NCBI RefSeq assembly: GCF_958979055.1
Contig: NC_084895.1
Span: 19,266,501 to 19,330,500 of the forward strand
Direction: 5' to 3'
DNA length: 64,000 bases
Source of the DNA: Alnus glutinosa
Lineage: Eukaryota; Streptophyta; Magnoliopsida; Fagales; Betulaceae
Notes under the pieces: generated by a model
Told to the model about the DNA's origin: nothing
Seen by the model: the letters and a program-made list of their open reading frames with translations, nothing else
Databases searched by the model: none
Program-made: the position numbers and the translations under genes
Part shown: positions 44,310 to 56,262 of the stretch, piece by piece
Layout: every line of letters begins with the position of its first letter
Numbering within the stretch: the first letter of the stretch is position 1

Positions 44310-46380
44310 ATGGATGTCTCGATGGAAGATTTTGTGTCCCCAAATATGCCTATGGAACTAACACCATCAAAATGCATGGAATTTAAATCAGATGAAATTG
44401 CATATAGTTTTTATAATGAGTATGGGAGAATGACAGGTTTTAGTATCAGAAAAGAATATGTGAACAAATGTAAAAAGACCGAAATTGTTACTTTAAGGAG
44501 ATTTGTGTGCGAGAAAGAGGGAATTCGGGGCATAGACAAGCGAGATAGTAAAACAAGGAAACCTTGAGCATAATCATAATCTCCATCTCTCAACAACTGT
44601 GCACTTGATGCCATTACAACGGAAAATGTCTATAACTCAAGCTACTGAGACTGATTTGGAATATGAATTAGGTTTAAGACAGAAGTATTCTTATAATTAG
44701 CTTATGAGTAAGCAAGTTGGTGGAGGTGATAACCTTGGTTTTACAAAGCAAGATCATAAGAACTATCTACGCAATAAGCGACAAAGAGCCTTGAAGTTTG
44801 GGGAAGCTACTAGTTTGGAAAGATATTTCAGGGGGCTACTTAAAGAAAATCCTTCTTATTATTATGCTTTTCAATTGGATGTTGAAGAGTTGATTACTAA
44901 TATCTTCTGGGCTAATGCAAGAATGATCATTGATTATGACCACTTTAGTGATGCAATAACGTTTGATACAACATATAGCACAAATAGAGATGCAAGGCCA
45001 CTTGGTGTATTTTTGGGACTCAATCACCATAGAGAGACTGTTGTATTTGGAGCCACTCTATTATTTGATGAAACAATTGAGTCTTTTGTATAGTTATTTG
45101 AGACCTTCCTAGAAGCAATGTCCAGAAAGAAGCCAATTACTATTTTCATTGATCAAGATGCAGCAATGTCAGCTTCTATCAAGGAAGTGATGCCTGAAAC
45201 GTATCATGCGTTGTGTAGTTGGCACATGTAGCAGAATGCTAATAGGCACTTGAGCTATTTAGTTAAAGGTGGTCCTGATTTAATAAAGACTTTTTAGCAT
45301 GTGTCTATGAGTATAATGATGAAAATGACTTTCTATCTGCTTGGAATATCATGTTGGAAAAATACGATGCTCATGAAAATAAATGGCTATTGGATATATT
45401 TAAATTGAAGGAGAAATGGGCTCAAGCATATGTAAAGAGGACATTCACGGCAGGAATGAGGAGTACACAACTAAGTGAGAGATTCAACTATGACTTGAAG
45501 GATTACTTGCGTATTGATCTCAATATACTAGAATTTTTCACTCATTTTGAAAGAGTTGTCATAAAAAACGTGACAAGGAGTTAGAGGCAGAATACAACTC
45601 TAGACAAAAATTACCAAGATTGAATCTCAACAGCTCACCTATTTTGAATCAAGTAGCTAAATTGTACACGCCTAATGTGTTTGAGTTATTTCAAAATGAA
45701 GTTGAAGAGTTACTGCCACTCTCTATTATCGACCACAATGCAAGTCAAGCGGCACACACATATGTTGTTGGAGTTTTCAATGGACATGGAGAATACAAAA
45801 TCATGTGGAATCCATAGATCAAACTTTGTCTTGCAATTGTAGAAAATTTGAGAAATTTGGTATTTTGTGTCGACATACTCTAAAAATTCTTGATGTATTG
45901 GATATCAAGTTGATTCTTGACAGATATATTACAAAGAGATGGAGAAGAGACGCAAAAGATGAGAATGCAAAACATTTCACAAAGAAGGACATTGAGTTAG
46001 ATATTCGATTGAAATATGCAGATAGGTATTGAGCTTTGTGTCCTAAATATATTCAATTGGTGAATGAGGCGTGTGAAACTGAAGAAGGCTTTAATATTCT
46101 AAACGCAGTTGTTGTAGATTTGAAGAAAAGACTTTGTGATGCAAAGAATTGCCAAGGTAATGTAAAAGAAGATAATATTAGGCTTTCGACTAATACTGTG
46201 GACAAAGAAGATCAATAATGTGTTTTAGTCATGATATGACCAAAAGGAATAAAGAAAAAAGAGACTTATCGTAATAAGAAACGTCGACCCAAATCATGGA
46301 TAGAAAATATGAAGAAACCAAAAGAAGGCACATCAAAGAATCAAACAAAGGAAATCAAAGTGTCAAAAGTAGTCTACTAA
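44310..46380 (+). pseudogene. FAR1-family / MULE transposase pseudogene
   Basis: The order of domains is kept, but the frame is broken many times. A FAR1 domain starts FKSDEIAYSFYNEYGRMTGF and stops at 44565. EHNHNLHLSTT resumes near 44568 after a deletion. The MULE core has NIFWANARMIIDY, FDTTYSTN and IDQDAAMSASI, with TAG replacing Trp in VWLFET (~45091) and near the SWHMW motif (~45228). Later frames hold the SWIM finger CNCRKFEKFGILCRH (~45825) and a basic tail (~46245-46378). It belongs to a different lineage from the MULE1 gene. No terminal repeats were found around it. The nonsense sites at Trp codons (TGG to TAG) fit methylation-driven G-to-A change on a silenced element. Confidence 0.9.
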
Positions 46381-48145
46381 ATTATTCTTATTGACTTCTC
46401 ATGTTCAACTTTATTATCTTACTAAACGCATATGATTTTTACAAGGTATAGAAGCACATGATTGCATGGCACAGAAGAGTAACAATGATATCACACATGC
46501 TCATGTTCCTAACTTTACCCAAATATCTAAGGTAATATATTCATAAAACTATTTTTAATTACAAGGTTGCATAATTGACTTATTTAGTTAATCTATTGCT
46601 GAGTTTATCATAAATTCAATTATGTCTTGTCTTCTTTATGATTTTTTTTTTTCTTAAAATATTTTCTTTCTAGATACTTGTATCTCGAAGTTTCCCTAAT
46701 CCAAGCTTTATACAAGAGGAAACAACTAAATAAGTCCAAAAATGAAGGTATATTATTTTCTGACTAAGAAGAATGCAACTAAAAAAGAAACTGAATCATG
46801 AATACTATATTTTGATTTTTTTTTTTAAATTCTTGCAAGACCTCAGTAGTCTCATGAATGAAGGAACATGGTGGAAGGTCTAGGAGCTTGGTGGTTATGT
46901 GTTGTTGATTTTATTTGATGATGTTGGATATTGTACCAATTTGTTATGTTAAGATGGTTTATTTCTTAAGAATTTTTGGATATATGTGTATGTGGTTGGT
47001 TTCCTCACTTGAATTGTTTTTGTGGATGTTTTGCTCTAATAGGATGGTACAAAGCTTTCTCTCATCATTTAAGAGGAAAATTCTTTTAGGTAGATCTTAT
47101 TTTATTATGATTTCAAGGAGGCCACCTTTGCAGGCCAACCTTTGCTGATTAGTTGGAAGACAAAACCATGTGATACTCGCATTGAAAGTGAAAGTAAATA
47201 ACATAATGCTCCATAAGGCAATTATCAACCAATAACGTTCCCTTTTTACCTCCAACAAACACACCATTCAAATTTTAAGATAAACAAAAAAAAAATGCTA
47301 TCAAGAAATAGTTTAAAGCATCATTTACATTGTAAACAGATGGCTTTAACTAATGTACATCCTAGTATTGCTCCACACCCAATTACTATCATCACAAGTG
47401 TAGATATTCTAAAATTATTAGGCAAGAAATTGCCATAAATTCAATTGCAAGCCGATGTTAATTGGTCTTCACCCCATTATGAATGTTGTCCACCTGATTA
47501 GAAGCCATTTGACAAGCTAAAGTAGACCACCGTAACATTCAATCTAACAAAAAATTCTCAAGGTGAAAACTAATACCGGAAAAAAATTGACAAACAAAAA
47601 ATAAAAATAAAAATATAGTTGCACATACCTTGCTCAAGTTTTGAAATTATTGAAGCATCATTGTAATTGGGAAAATCTCTTTGGCTTTCCATTTGATTGC
47701 CAATAAAGATTAAAAAAAATGGAATTTTAAAAGAAGAAGAATGTATAACATTACCCTCATAGCTAGTTTGGATGCATGGTGAGCAAATTGATGTGGATAG
47801 TCTAAACTCAAAGTTTTAGGGGCCTTGTTGGGTGTAGTATTGGATTTAGGCATTGGGACATAGGTAGATGTAAGAAATACTAATGGAATAAGGATTGAAT
47901 TAATTATACGTGCTTATTTTCCTCCTTGATTTATAATTCCTGTATTTTGGTATATGAGATTCTTCTTTTTCTGATTTTATGCAATTACCACAAATGCATG
48001 CACAACAAATGAAAGTGTACACTGCTGAAACGCATACCATACATATGTCCATAAATGAAAAGCAAACATAGATCATATTGTTGATACTACCACCATTCAT
48101 CATAAAAAACATAGTAAGCTAAGCCAAACATGGAATACAACTAAG
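46381..48145. other. No gene supported
   Basis: Mostly AT-rich. The minus strand near 47715-47640 has an ATG frame (MESQRDFPNYND, ISKLEQ) ending at a GTATGT donor-like site, and 46915-47148 is open by chance. Neither could be assigned to a family. Confidence 0.35.
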
Positions 48146-48255
48146 TTAGAGTGGGTCATCATTTGCATCAGCTTCTGGATGCTCATAGGGGTAATCAACA
48201 ATTTCCAAACCATTCAATTTATGGGGTTTCCAGAAAAGCTGGAATTCAAATAGAT
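48146..48255 (-). pseudogene. Exon-like fragment, last exon of an unidentified gene
   Basis: After an AG at 48256-48257 the minus strand is open to TAA (48146-48148): LFEFQLFWKPHKLNGLEIV, then DYPYEHPEADANDDPL. The composition looks like a real acidic C-terminus. The upstream exons would lie where the (AT)n tract and the LINE now sit and are not seen. Family unknown. Confidence 0.4.
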
Positions 48256-48373
48256 CTGTAACCAGAGAAGAAACAAAGGAATTTCAAAATTTGAAATTTG
48301 GATATTGAAATTGGTTTTTAAAATTGTTAAAAAAATATAAAATAACACAAAGTTATTCAAAAAAAAAAAAACT

Positions 48374-48479
<106 letters not shown>

Positions 48480-48688
48480 GAGAACAATATATATATTTTT
48501 TTTGATAAAAAAAAACCTTTATAGCACCAACCAACCAGAAACACAATCCCACTATTACAATCTACACGCAGGCAAGAACGAGCAATAAGCTCAGCAATCC
48601 CTTGCAACAGCAAACAAGGAAACAAAGGTAGACAAACAACAATATGCCTAACACCTAAAAAAACATCAACAACTAACAACCAAGAAGA

Positions 48689-51600
48689 CTATAAAAAAGG
48701 AAGATTCCAAAGTTGGGCTATCTTCAGATTCTCCCTTGTCCTCTTGAAATTCCCTTTAACCAACAATCTTGCTCTAATTTTCCATTTAATCTTTAACAGT
48801 AAAGCTTCCTCAGTAGCAACATTACTGTTATGAAGCAAAGCATTCCTCTGCCTCCACAAATTATAGACTGCAGCACCCAAACACAGAATCCTCAATCTGG
48901 TTTTAAAACAGTCTCTACTCAATTCAGTAATACACCAATAAGTAATCTCTTCCCATGTCTCCAAAGAACGATGCTCCAAACAGAGGACCATAAGACTTCT
49001 CCATAAACGTTTACTAAAACCACATTGGAAGAAAAGATGAGCCTTGTTTTCAATACTACCTCAGCAAGAAAGACGCAAACAATCACCCTCATACCCCCAC
49101 TTACACATCTTTTCTTTGGTTATTAAAGCATCCTTGAACACCAACCACAAAAGAAAAGAGTGCCTAGGAATAGCAACCGTGTGCCACACTACTCTCCACC
49201 ATTTCACCTGAGGAGCCCTTGTCCTTAAGAAATCCCAAGTATCAGCACAAGCATACTTGCCTGTTCTGCTATGCCACACAGGGAGATCAACTTCCCCAAT
49301 ATCAACCTCCGAAAGCTTACTTTGCAGCTCCACTAGCTTATCCGATCTAGCATAAGGCCAAAACCAATCTCCATTCCTTATCACAGTGGATAACTTGGCA
49401 CCAAGAGAGCTCCTTGCATCATACACTGCTCTATGGCCATACTTTTCCAGCAAACATCCATCCGGATGCCAAACATCCAACCATAAAAAAAATACGACTT
49501 CCATCCCCCACTTTGAACCTCAATAGCCTCTTAGCTAACTCCCTTAACTTAAGAATTTGTTTCCAGCTCCATGAACAAGATTGAAGAATTGAGATTTGCC
49601 AAAAGCTCCTCCCCCTCAATTAATTCTCATTCACCCAAGCTACCCAAATGGAACCAGCTTGAGCAAAAAGATTCCACACATGCTTCAACATAGCTGATTG
49701 ATTCCATACATATAACCTCTTAAGCCCCAAGCCACCTTCCTTCTTTGGCAAACAAACTCTCTCCCAAGAGACCTTAGCCTTAGCATGTTCATCCTTGCCA
49801 CACCAAAGGAAACGATTAAGCTTTCGCTCAAGCAACCGAATCACAGCCTTAGGGAGGATGAAAATATTAGACCAGAAAACTTGGAGGCTAAAAAGAACAG
49901 AAGAAATCAGCTGCAATCTTCCAGCAAATGATAGATGTTTAGCACACCAAGAATCTATTCGTGAAGTAAACTTGACCACAAGGCCCTCACAATCTGCAAC
50001 AGTAAGCCTTTTAGTTATTAAAGGGACTCCCAAATACCTCACAGGGAGACAACCTTCAGCCATCTTCAAGGTTTCCAACAGACACTGCTTCTCTTCAACA
50101 GGGTCTCCAGAGCAAAAAAAAGAGCTTTTAGTAGGATTAGCCTTCAATCAGGATAAATCTTCAAACTCCACAAGGACCCCTTGAATGACCCTAATGGAAT
50201 CTGTTGTAGCAACTGAAACAATAAGTAGATCATTTGCAAAGCATAAATGAGTTAGTCCTAAGGAATGACATTTAGGATCAAAGCCAAACCTCGGATCAGT
50301 AGTAGCAGCCTCAGTCAACAATAAAGAAAACATTTCCATAGCAATAACAAAGAGATAATGAGATATAGGGTCTCCTTGTCTCAGCCCCTTCCTTCCCAAG
50401 AAAAAACCCACTAAAGAACCATTCAGGGCAATAGTGAAACAAGGACTGGAAATACACTCTTTAATCCACTTTTCAAACCTCAATGGGGCCCCAAAACAAC
50501 GCAAGCAGTGCAGAATAAAAGCCCAGCTGACTGAGTCATAAGCTTTCATTAAATCTACCTTTAGAGTACACCTTGGCCGACCACCATCCTTGTGATAATC
50601 ACTCACAATTTCTTGTGCTAGAAGGATGTTTTCAGCAATGCTTCTGTTTGGAATAAAAGCTCCCTGATTAAGGCTTATAATATCCTCAAGCCCCGACCTT
50701 AATCTATTAGCTAGGATCTTTGTAATACATTTATAGACCACATTACAGCAAGAAATAGGCCTGTAATCACTCATGGAAGAAGGATTCTTTTTCTTACGCA
50801 CAAGAGTAATGATTGTAGCATTAGTTTCTTTAAGTAATCTGCCTGAACTGAAAAATTCAAGCACTGCATCAACAACATCCTCTCTAACTACCTCCCAAGT
50901 TGAATGATAAAATCCAGCCGAGTACCCATCCGGGCCTGGTGCCTTGTTCTTTTTTAAAGAAAACATAGTCTTCCTCACCTCCTCTCTAGTTACAGCAGCC
51001 TCCATTCCCATAATACAACCAGCAGAGAATCTCTTTTGGACCAGCCTAGAGATGCGCTCAGCCTTGTTAAGAGTAAAGGAATGTGAAGTTTCACCAAGCA
51101 ACTTCTAATAGAAATTAATCACAATCCTCTTAATTCCCTCCATGTCTTCAACTGAATTCCCTTCAGCATCTTTAATAGATTTCACCAGATTGTGAGAATT
51201 CCTCATTTTCACCACTTTGTGGAAATAACTATTATTCCCATCCCCTAAGTTTAACCACTGGTTTCTGGATTTTTGTTTTAAAAACTTCTCCTCTGCAGAA
51301 GAAATAGAAACAAACTCATGCAAGCATTCTTTTTCCTTCCTATAGCACCCTTCCGACCCATGAGAAGCAAGGAAAGCTGATTGTGCTTCAGCAAGTGCTT
51401 GTCGGGCACATTCCACCCTCTGAGCTAGACCTCCAAAGATCTCCCTGTTTTTGACCTTTAGAACTTGTTTTGTAGCTTTCAATTTGGCATACAACCGAAA
51501 TAAAGCATAGCCAGTTACCTCAGTAGACCAACTCTCCTTGATCCAATCCAAGAACTGAGGATGATCTGCCCAAAAATTGAAAAATTTAAAAGGCTTAGGG

Positions 51601-52318
51601 CCATAGCTAATGTACTCCTCTACTGCCACTAAAGCAAGGGAATGATCAGAAACACCTCCTACAAGAAACTTAACTGAGGTATTAACAAAAACAGTGAGCC
51701 ACTCAAGATTAGCCATAACCCGATCAGGTTTTTTGGAGACAAAGTCATCCCCACTTTGTTTGTTAGACCAAGTATGATATAGTCCAGTAAAAGCCAAATC
51801 ATCCACTTCCAGACTATTAATGCAATTGATGAAACCAAGTTCATAACAAGAAAAGCCAGACTTACCCCACTTCTCTTGATGGAACCGAATGACATTAAAA
51901 TCACCTCCTAAGAGCCAAGGAAAGGAACCCACTTTGGACTTCAGATAAATGAGTTCCTGCATCAACAATCTCCTTTCTATCCCATTAATAGAACCATAAA
52001 TTCCAGAAAAGAACCAAGGACCCCTCCCATGAGTGGCTACCTTACAAGAGATCACTTGTTCATGTAGGGAAACCAATTTACTAGATGTGAGACCCGGATT
52101 CCAACAAATCCAGATCCTACCCAAACGATGAGTACCATAGTTATTAATCCAATCCCAACCAGGCACCAAAGCATTTACTATCTCTTGAGCTTTATCCTGT
52201 TTCACTCTTGTTTCAATTAGGCAAGTATTGACACCTTTAGCCTATTCACCATCTTTCTGACCTCTCTTTGCTTAAAGGGGTTATTTAAGCCCCTTATATT
52301 CCATATCAGGAGCTTCAT
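48689..52318 (-). pseudogene. LINE ORF2: endonuclease, reverse transcriptase, zinc-knuckle tail (disabled)
   Basis: ATG at 52318 starts MKLLIWNIRGLNNPFKQREV (endonuclease start). One frame change follows near 52240-52215. Endonuclease motifs WLLGGDFNVIRF and VSDHSLALV are present. A TAG at ~51102 separates this from the RT part: KNKAPGPDGYSAGFYHSTW, YRPISCCNVVYKCITKILAN, KVDLMKAYDSVSW, LRQGDPISHYLFVIAMEM. The catalytic FADD reads FAND (~50240). A TGA (~50148) follows. The thumb and tail then read VRYLGVPLITKRL, WWRVVWHTVAIPRHSFLLWL, and further zinc-tail sequence down to about 48690. With at least two stops, one or more shifts and the altered active site, it cannot self-mobilise. Confidence 0.9.
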
Positions 52319-53063
52319 TAGTGAGTGGGAGAAAAGCCTCTCTCAACAAAGGCCCCATCACCTTGATTCCCCATGACTCTCTTCCCCTTGTCTTTTGAAG
52401 ATAATGCATTCTCAAAAACTTCCAGAAACGTAGTTGGAGTCCTTGGAGCAATCTGGTCCTCCATTTCATCTTCCACATCATTACTCCCAAAGGCTCCAAA
52501 AGAATTAGACATTCTGTCACCCTGCCTCCTAGTATGAGCCTTAGAAGGGCTTGATACAGGGAATCTCCTTGTTGGAACAGGAGGTTTCCTTCCTGGAGAC
52601 TTGCATGTTGCTTCTGGAGAAGTCCTTGCTGCAATTGGAGACTTCCTTATGGTGCCTACTGCAGGCCGACTAATTGCCCTGTCAAAGACCTTAGTAGTCT
52701 TTTGTGGCTTAACAACTGTCGTCTCTTTTCTCTTAGGCACCCATATCTTCTTGTCCTCCTTATTAGTAGCACATGCATAGGAAACATGGCCAAACTTACC
52801 ACAACCTGAGCACTTTGGGGGGAGCCAAAGATACTCCACCCCAATGCTGATAATAGTACCATTAGCTCTCCTAATGTGTATCTCCTTAGGACAAACAGAT
52901 TTAGTATCAATCTCCACTAGGACCCTCGCAAAGCCTAGTCTTTGTTGCTCCTCTGTAACTCAATCTGCATAAAGCGGTTTCCCCACTCCACTTGCCGCAA
53001 GACTAAGACCTCTTGTGGTCCAAAATTCCAGAGGAAGGTTCATCAATTTCACCCATATAGGGA
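52318..53063 (-). pseudogene. LINE ORF1: DUF4283-like domain with CCHC zinc knuckle, 5' truncated
   Basis: From the truncated end: PIWVKLMNLPLEFWTTRGL, then LAASGVGKPLYAD, an in-frame stop, RLGFARVLVEIDTKSVCPKE, and the knuckle CSGCGKFGHVSYAC. A basic, Pro/Ser-rich C-terminus follows to TAA at 52318. This is the usual ORF1 nucleic-acid-binding protein of plant L1 elements. Confidence 0.85.
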
Positions 53064-53078
53064 TAGAGAACAATATAT

Positions 53079-54668
53079 TAGATGATAAATGTTAGAATAT
53101 TAATTAAAGTATAATACTATACACCACATTTTTATCAAAAAAAAAAATTATAATAAATGCTCACTCTCGTGTGTATTAGCCGGCTAATCTCTCTGTTTTT
53201 CACTTTGAATTTCCACCCATGAATGCTAAAAGTGCAAACACGGTCGCTGGTTAATGCAGAAACATGAAATAAAATTGAAATGAGCCGAACAGGGGACAGA
53301 ACAAAAAGCAAAAATGGTGGTCTTGGGCCAACAGGGAGTCCTAAAGCAATGCTCTAAATAGGTTCTGTCCAGCTCATGAGAGCCCCACAAGGACGCACCT
53401 TTCACGCTACGATCAACAGGAAGGACAATAAATTATATAATTAATTTGGTTATGGTTTTTTTATTTTTTATAATTTTCAGTTATTATTATTATTATTATT
53501 TTTTTTTAAAAAAAGATCGTTCTTTTTTGTTTTCTTATTTTTTTTTCGTTAATTTCTTTATTTTTTTTTTTAAAAAACTTTTTTAGTGTTTTTTTTTTTT
53601 TTTCAAATTTATAAGGACATTTTTGTCTTATTCAAAAAAATTTAGGTTTATTTTTGTTCTTTTGTTGGTTTTAAGGAAGACATTGACATTTTTTTTTGGT
53701 AATTTGAGGAAAATATTAACACAATTGGTAGTTTGTGGAGCTATTAACTATTAAGTAGTAGTTTAAAGAAAATATGTGTACTTTTTCCCTTTACTTTTCT
53801 CATCAGCCAAATAACCAATCTTTTGGTTATGGTTTTTCCTGTTACTTCTCGGCAATCCGCATCATATATACTTCCTCCTATAATTTTGCAATTCTTGATT
53901 ATTGATTTTGTAAATCAGGAAATAATTTTATTCAAAAAAATGCTAGACCAACAACTATTTTTCAATTTGTTAATATGTATTAGCATGTATTAAAAAAAAA
54001 AAAACGATTTATGCAGTTGCAATCACATGCTAACATATGGAAGCAAGTTTTGTAAAAATAGTTATATAGTCATAACGTTACTCATTTGATTCATGAAACA
54101 TGAAGTGGTTTGTACCTTTACATGACATAAATTAATCTTTAAAGATTATGGATGTTGAGTTTGAATTTGCAAAACCTAGACTTTGATTTTGGTTGAACCC
54201 CTAAATTTATAGGACCTTCTCCAATTGAGAGAACTAGAAATGAGCCGATCCTAGTTGTGTATAAAGGATCGGCTCCTTTCCAATTGAAATCAACTAGAGC
54301 GGATCTTGATGCAAATTTATCGCATTTGTTTGACAAAAATTTTGTAACCCAAAATTTAGAAATAGATAAGTTTTGCAATTGACATTAACATAGGGTTTTT
54401 TTTTTTTGGACTTTTGAGCATCTATAAACCATTAGTCAACAATCATCTCCACCACATTTGCATTTGCAATTGTTATATGCGAGTAAGGTTGTCAATTCAT
54501 ATTTTTGTGTCAGGTTCGAATCTTATCAAGATATAGGTAAATTATAATTCGACCAATTTAATTAAATATGTCAAACTCTTTAATCATAATCTCCTAATTT
54601 CATGTTGAGTTTGTGTTGGATTTGCAAGTCGTGTAAAAAATTGTCAATCTTAAATGTTGTGTGTCGGG
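53079..54668. other. Intergenic, low complexity
   Basis: T-rich tracts around 53460-53620 and AT-rich DNA; no gene. A short palindrome-like duplication of GATCCTAGTT/GGATCGGCTCC type lies near 54230-54300. Confidence 0.5.
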
Positions 54669-55197
54669 TGTTAAAGTGTTCCACATTGCCAAGAGATACA
54701 TGATTTGGGTACTTTATAAGTCATGAACACCTCTCATCTCTCAAGGCGTTTTTTGAGAGTAAGCCCATAGACTTTTACATGGTATCAGAGCAGGTTCCGT
54801 AGACGATGATGAGCCTTTCCCTCTAGATGTTGAACAAGTGTTTGGCTAAAAGTTGTCACACGTGAATGGGTGTATTAATTAAAATGTCCCACAACGCCAA
54901 GATATATATGATCTGGGCACTTTATAAGCCATAGACACACCTCTTCTCTCAAGGCATCTTTTGAGAGTGAGTAAGGCCCATTAACTTTTACATGGTATCA
55001 GAGCTTCAGGGCCTTGGACAATGTTGGGCCTTTCCTCCCGTTGTACACGTGTCTAGACAATAGTGTCACACGTGAGAGGGCGTGTTAAGAGTCCCACATT
55101 GTCAAGAGATACATGACCTGTACACTTTATAAGCCATGAACACCTCTCATCTCTCGAAGTGTCTTTTGAGAGTGAATAAGGCCCATAAACTTTTATA
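54669..55197 (+). mobile_element. Tandem TRIM retroelement with three LTRs and two internal regions
   Basis: Three related LTRs (54669-54779, 54871-54992, 55083-55197) start TGTT/TGTA...CCCACA and contain CACTTTATAAG and CTTTTGAGAGTGA. The first two end CTTTTACA and are followed directly by TGGTATCAGAGC (initiator tRNA-Met primer site). Purine-rich CGTGAGAGGGCG-type sequence precedes the third LTR. Outer flanks TCGGG and TCGAG agree in 4 of 5 bases. The layout LTR-internal-LTR-internal-LTR indicates unequal recombination between LTRs. There is no coding capacity. Confidence 0.88.
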
Positions 55198-56262
55198 TCG
55201 AGTTCAAGTTATGTCGATACATGGGTATCAAACTATATAAGTCACCTCTATATATAACATCTCAATCCTAACCCACTAATTTCATACTTAAATTATATCA
55301 AGATCGTCATTCATGTTAAAAATTACTGACCATTTACCACATTTCTTCTGTGCATGCGTAGAACATATTTGAATGCGACAACTATAGGAAGAGAGCACTA
55401 CTTTATTATATGCTTATGTTGCTTTTTTTTCTTTCCTTTTTCCTTTTTCCATTTTCTTTAATTTGTCCTTTTTCCTTTTCTTCTATTTGTGTGTTTACTG
55501 TTTACTGTCACGGATGCAAACTTGCAATGACTTTGGATGTGCAAAATATATACGTTGGACTTTGATTTTGGTTGAACCTCTATAGTTATCACCTTTGTTT
55601 GATCAGATTTTAATAAACTCATGAGGCCTGGAAATAGGGTAATTAAGCTCTAATTATAAAATGAAAGGATATAAAGTTTTGAAATTCTGCTACCTCTTAT
55701 GCATACCCCTATTTGGGCATCCGCCTATGACAACGGTAAGAGACGGAATTAGAATTTTTCATCCGAATAGACCAAAATATGAATGATTTATCGTAAAAAT
55801 GCATTTAGAATTTTGATAAGGGCCAAACTTAATTTTTAAACTTATATGTAACTTAATAAAAAAATGTAAAAGAAAATTTAAAAATCAAAGGAGGCAATAG
55901 CTCCCTTTTTTCTTTCTTTCAGTTTTTCTTCTTTTTGTGTGTTTACCATTTCTTCTCAAATCATTGTATTAATGTTAAGCAATATAAAATTCAGACCAAA
56001 GAAAGAAATAATTTCATATTAACACTAACAATATTGAGACTGTACAAGAAGATAAAAGTCTCAATCTATTAAAGAACATGACTAGCCCTTCTGCATGGAA
56101 TTTGGATATTTTTTTTTCAATTTAAATGAATTGGTGAGAAGAGCCAATAATGTGAAATGATAATTTTGTCCTTCTGTTTACATGAATCGGCCGGCTCCTC
56201 TCCCGTTCAAATGCATCCGGAGCCAACGGAAATGTTTTTTTATTTATAGCAAGCAAATAAAA
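55198..56262. other. Intergenic, 3' flank of CCD7
   Basis: No gene or clear repeat is seen; the part nearest 56262 presumably includes the CCD7 3' UTR. Confidence 0.5.

Larger units (their letters stand above)
48496..53063 (-). mobile_element. L1-type LINE, 4.57 kb, with 15-bp target duplication
   Basis: TAGAGAACAATATAT occurs at about 48478-48492 and 53064-53078. The element reads on the minus strand, 3' end near 48496, and is 5' truncated inside ORF1. ORF1 ends and ORF2 begins at an overlapping TAATG (52316-52320). Few lesions are present, so it is much younger than the LINE in NUP62. ORFs are listed separately. Confidence 0.93.
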
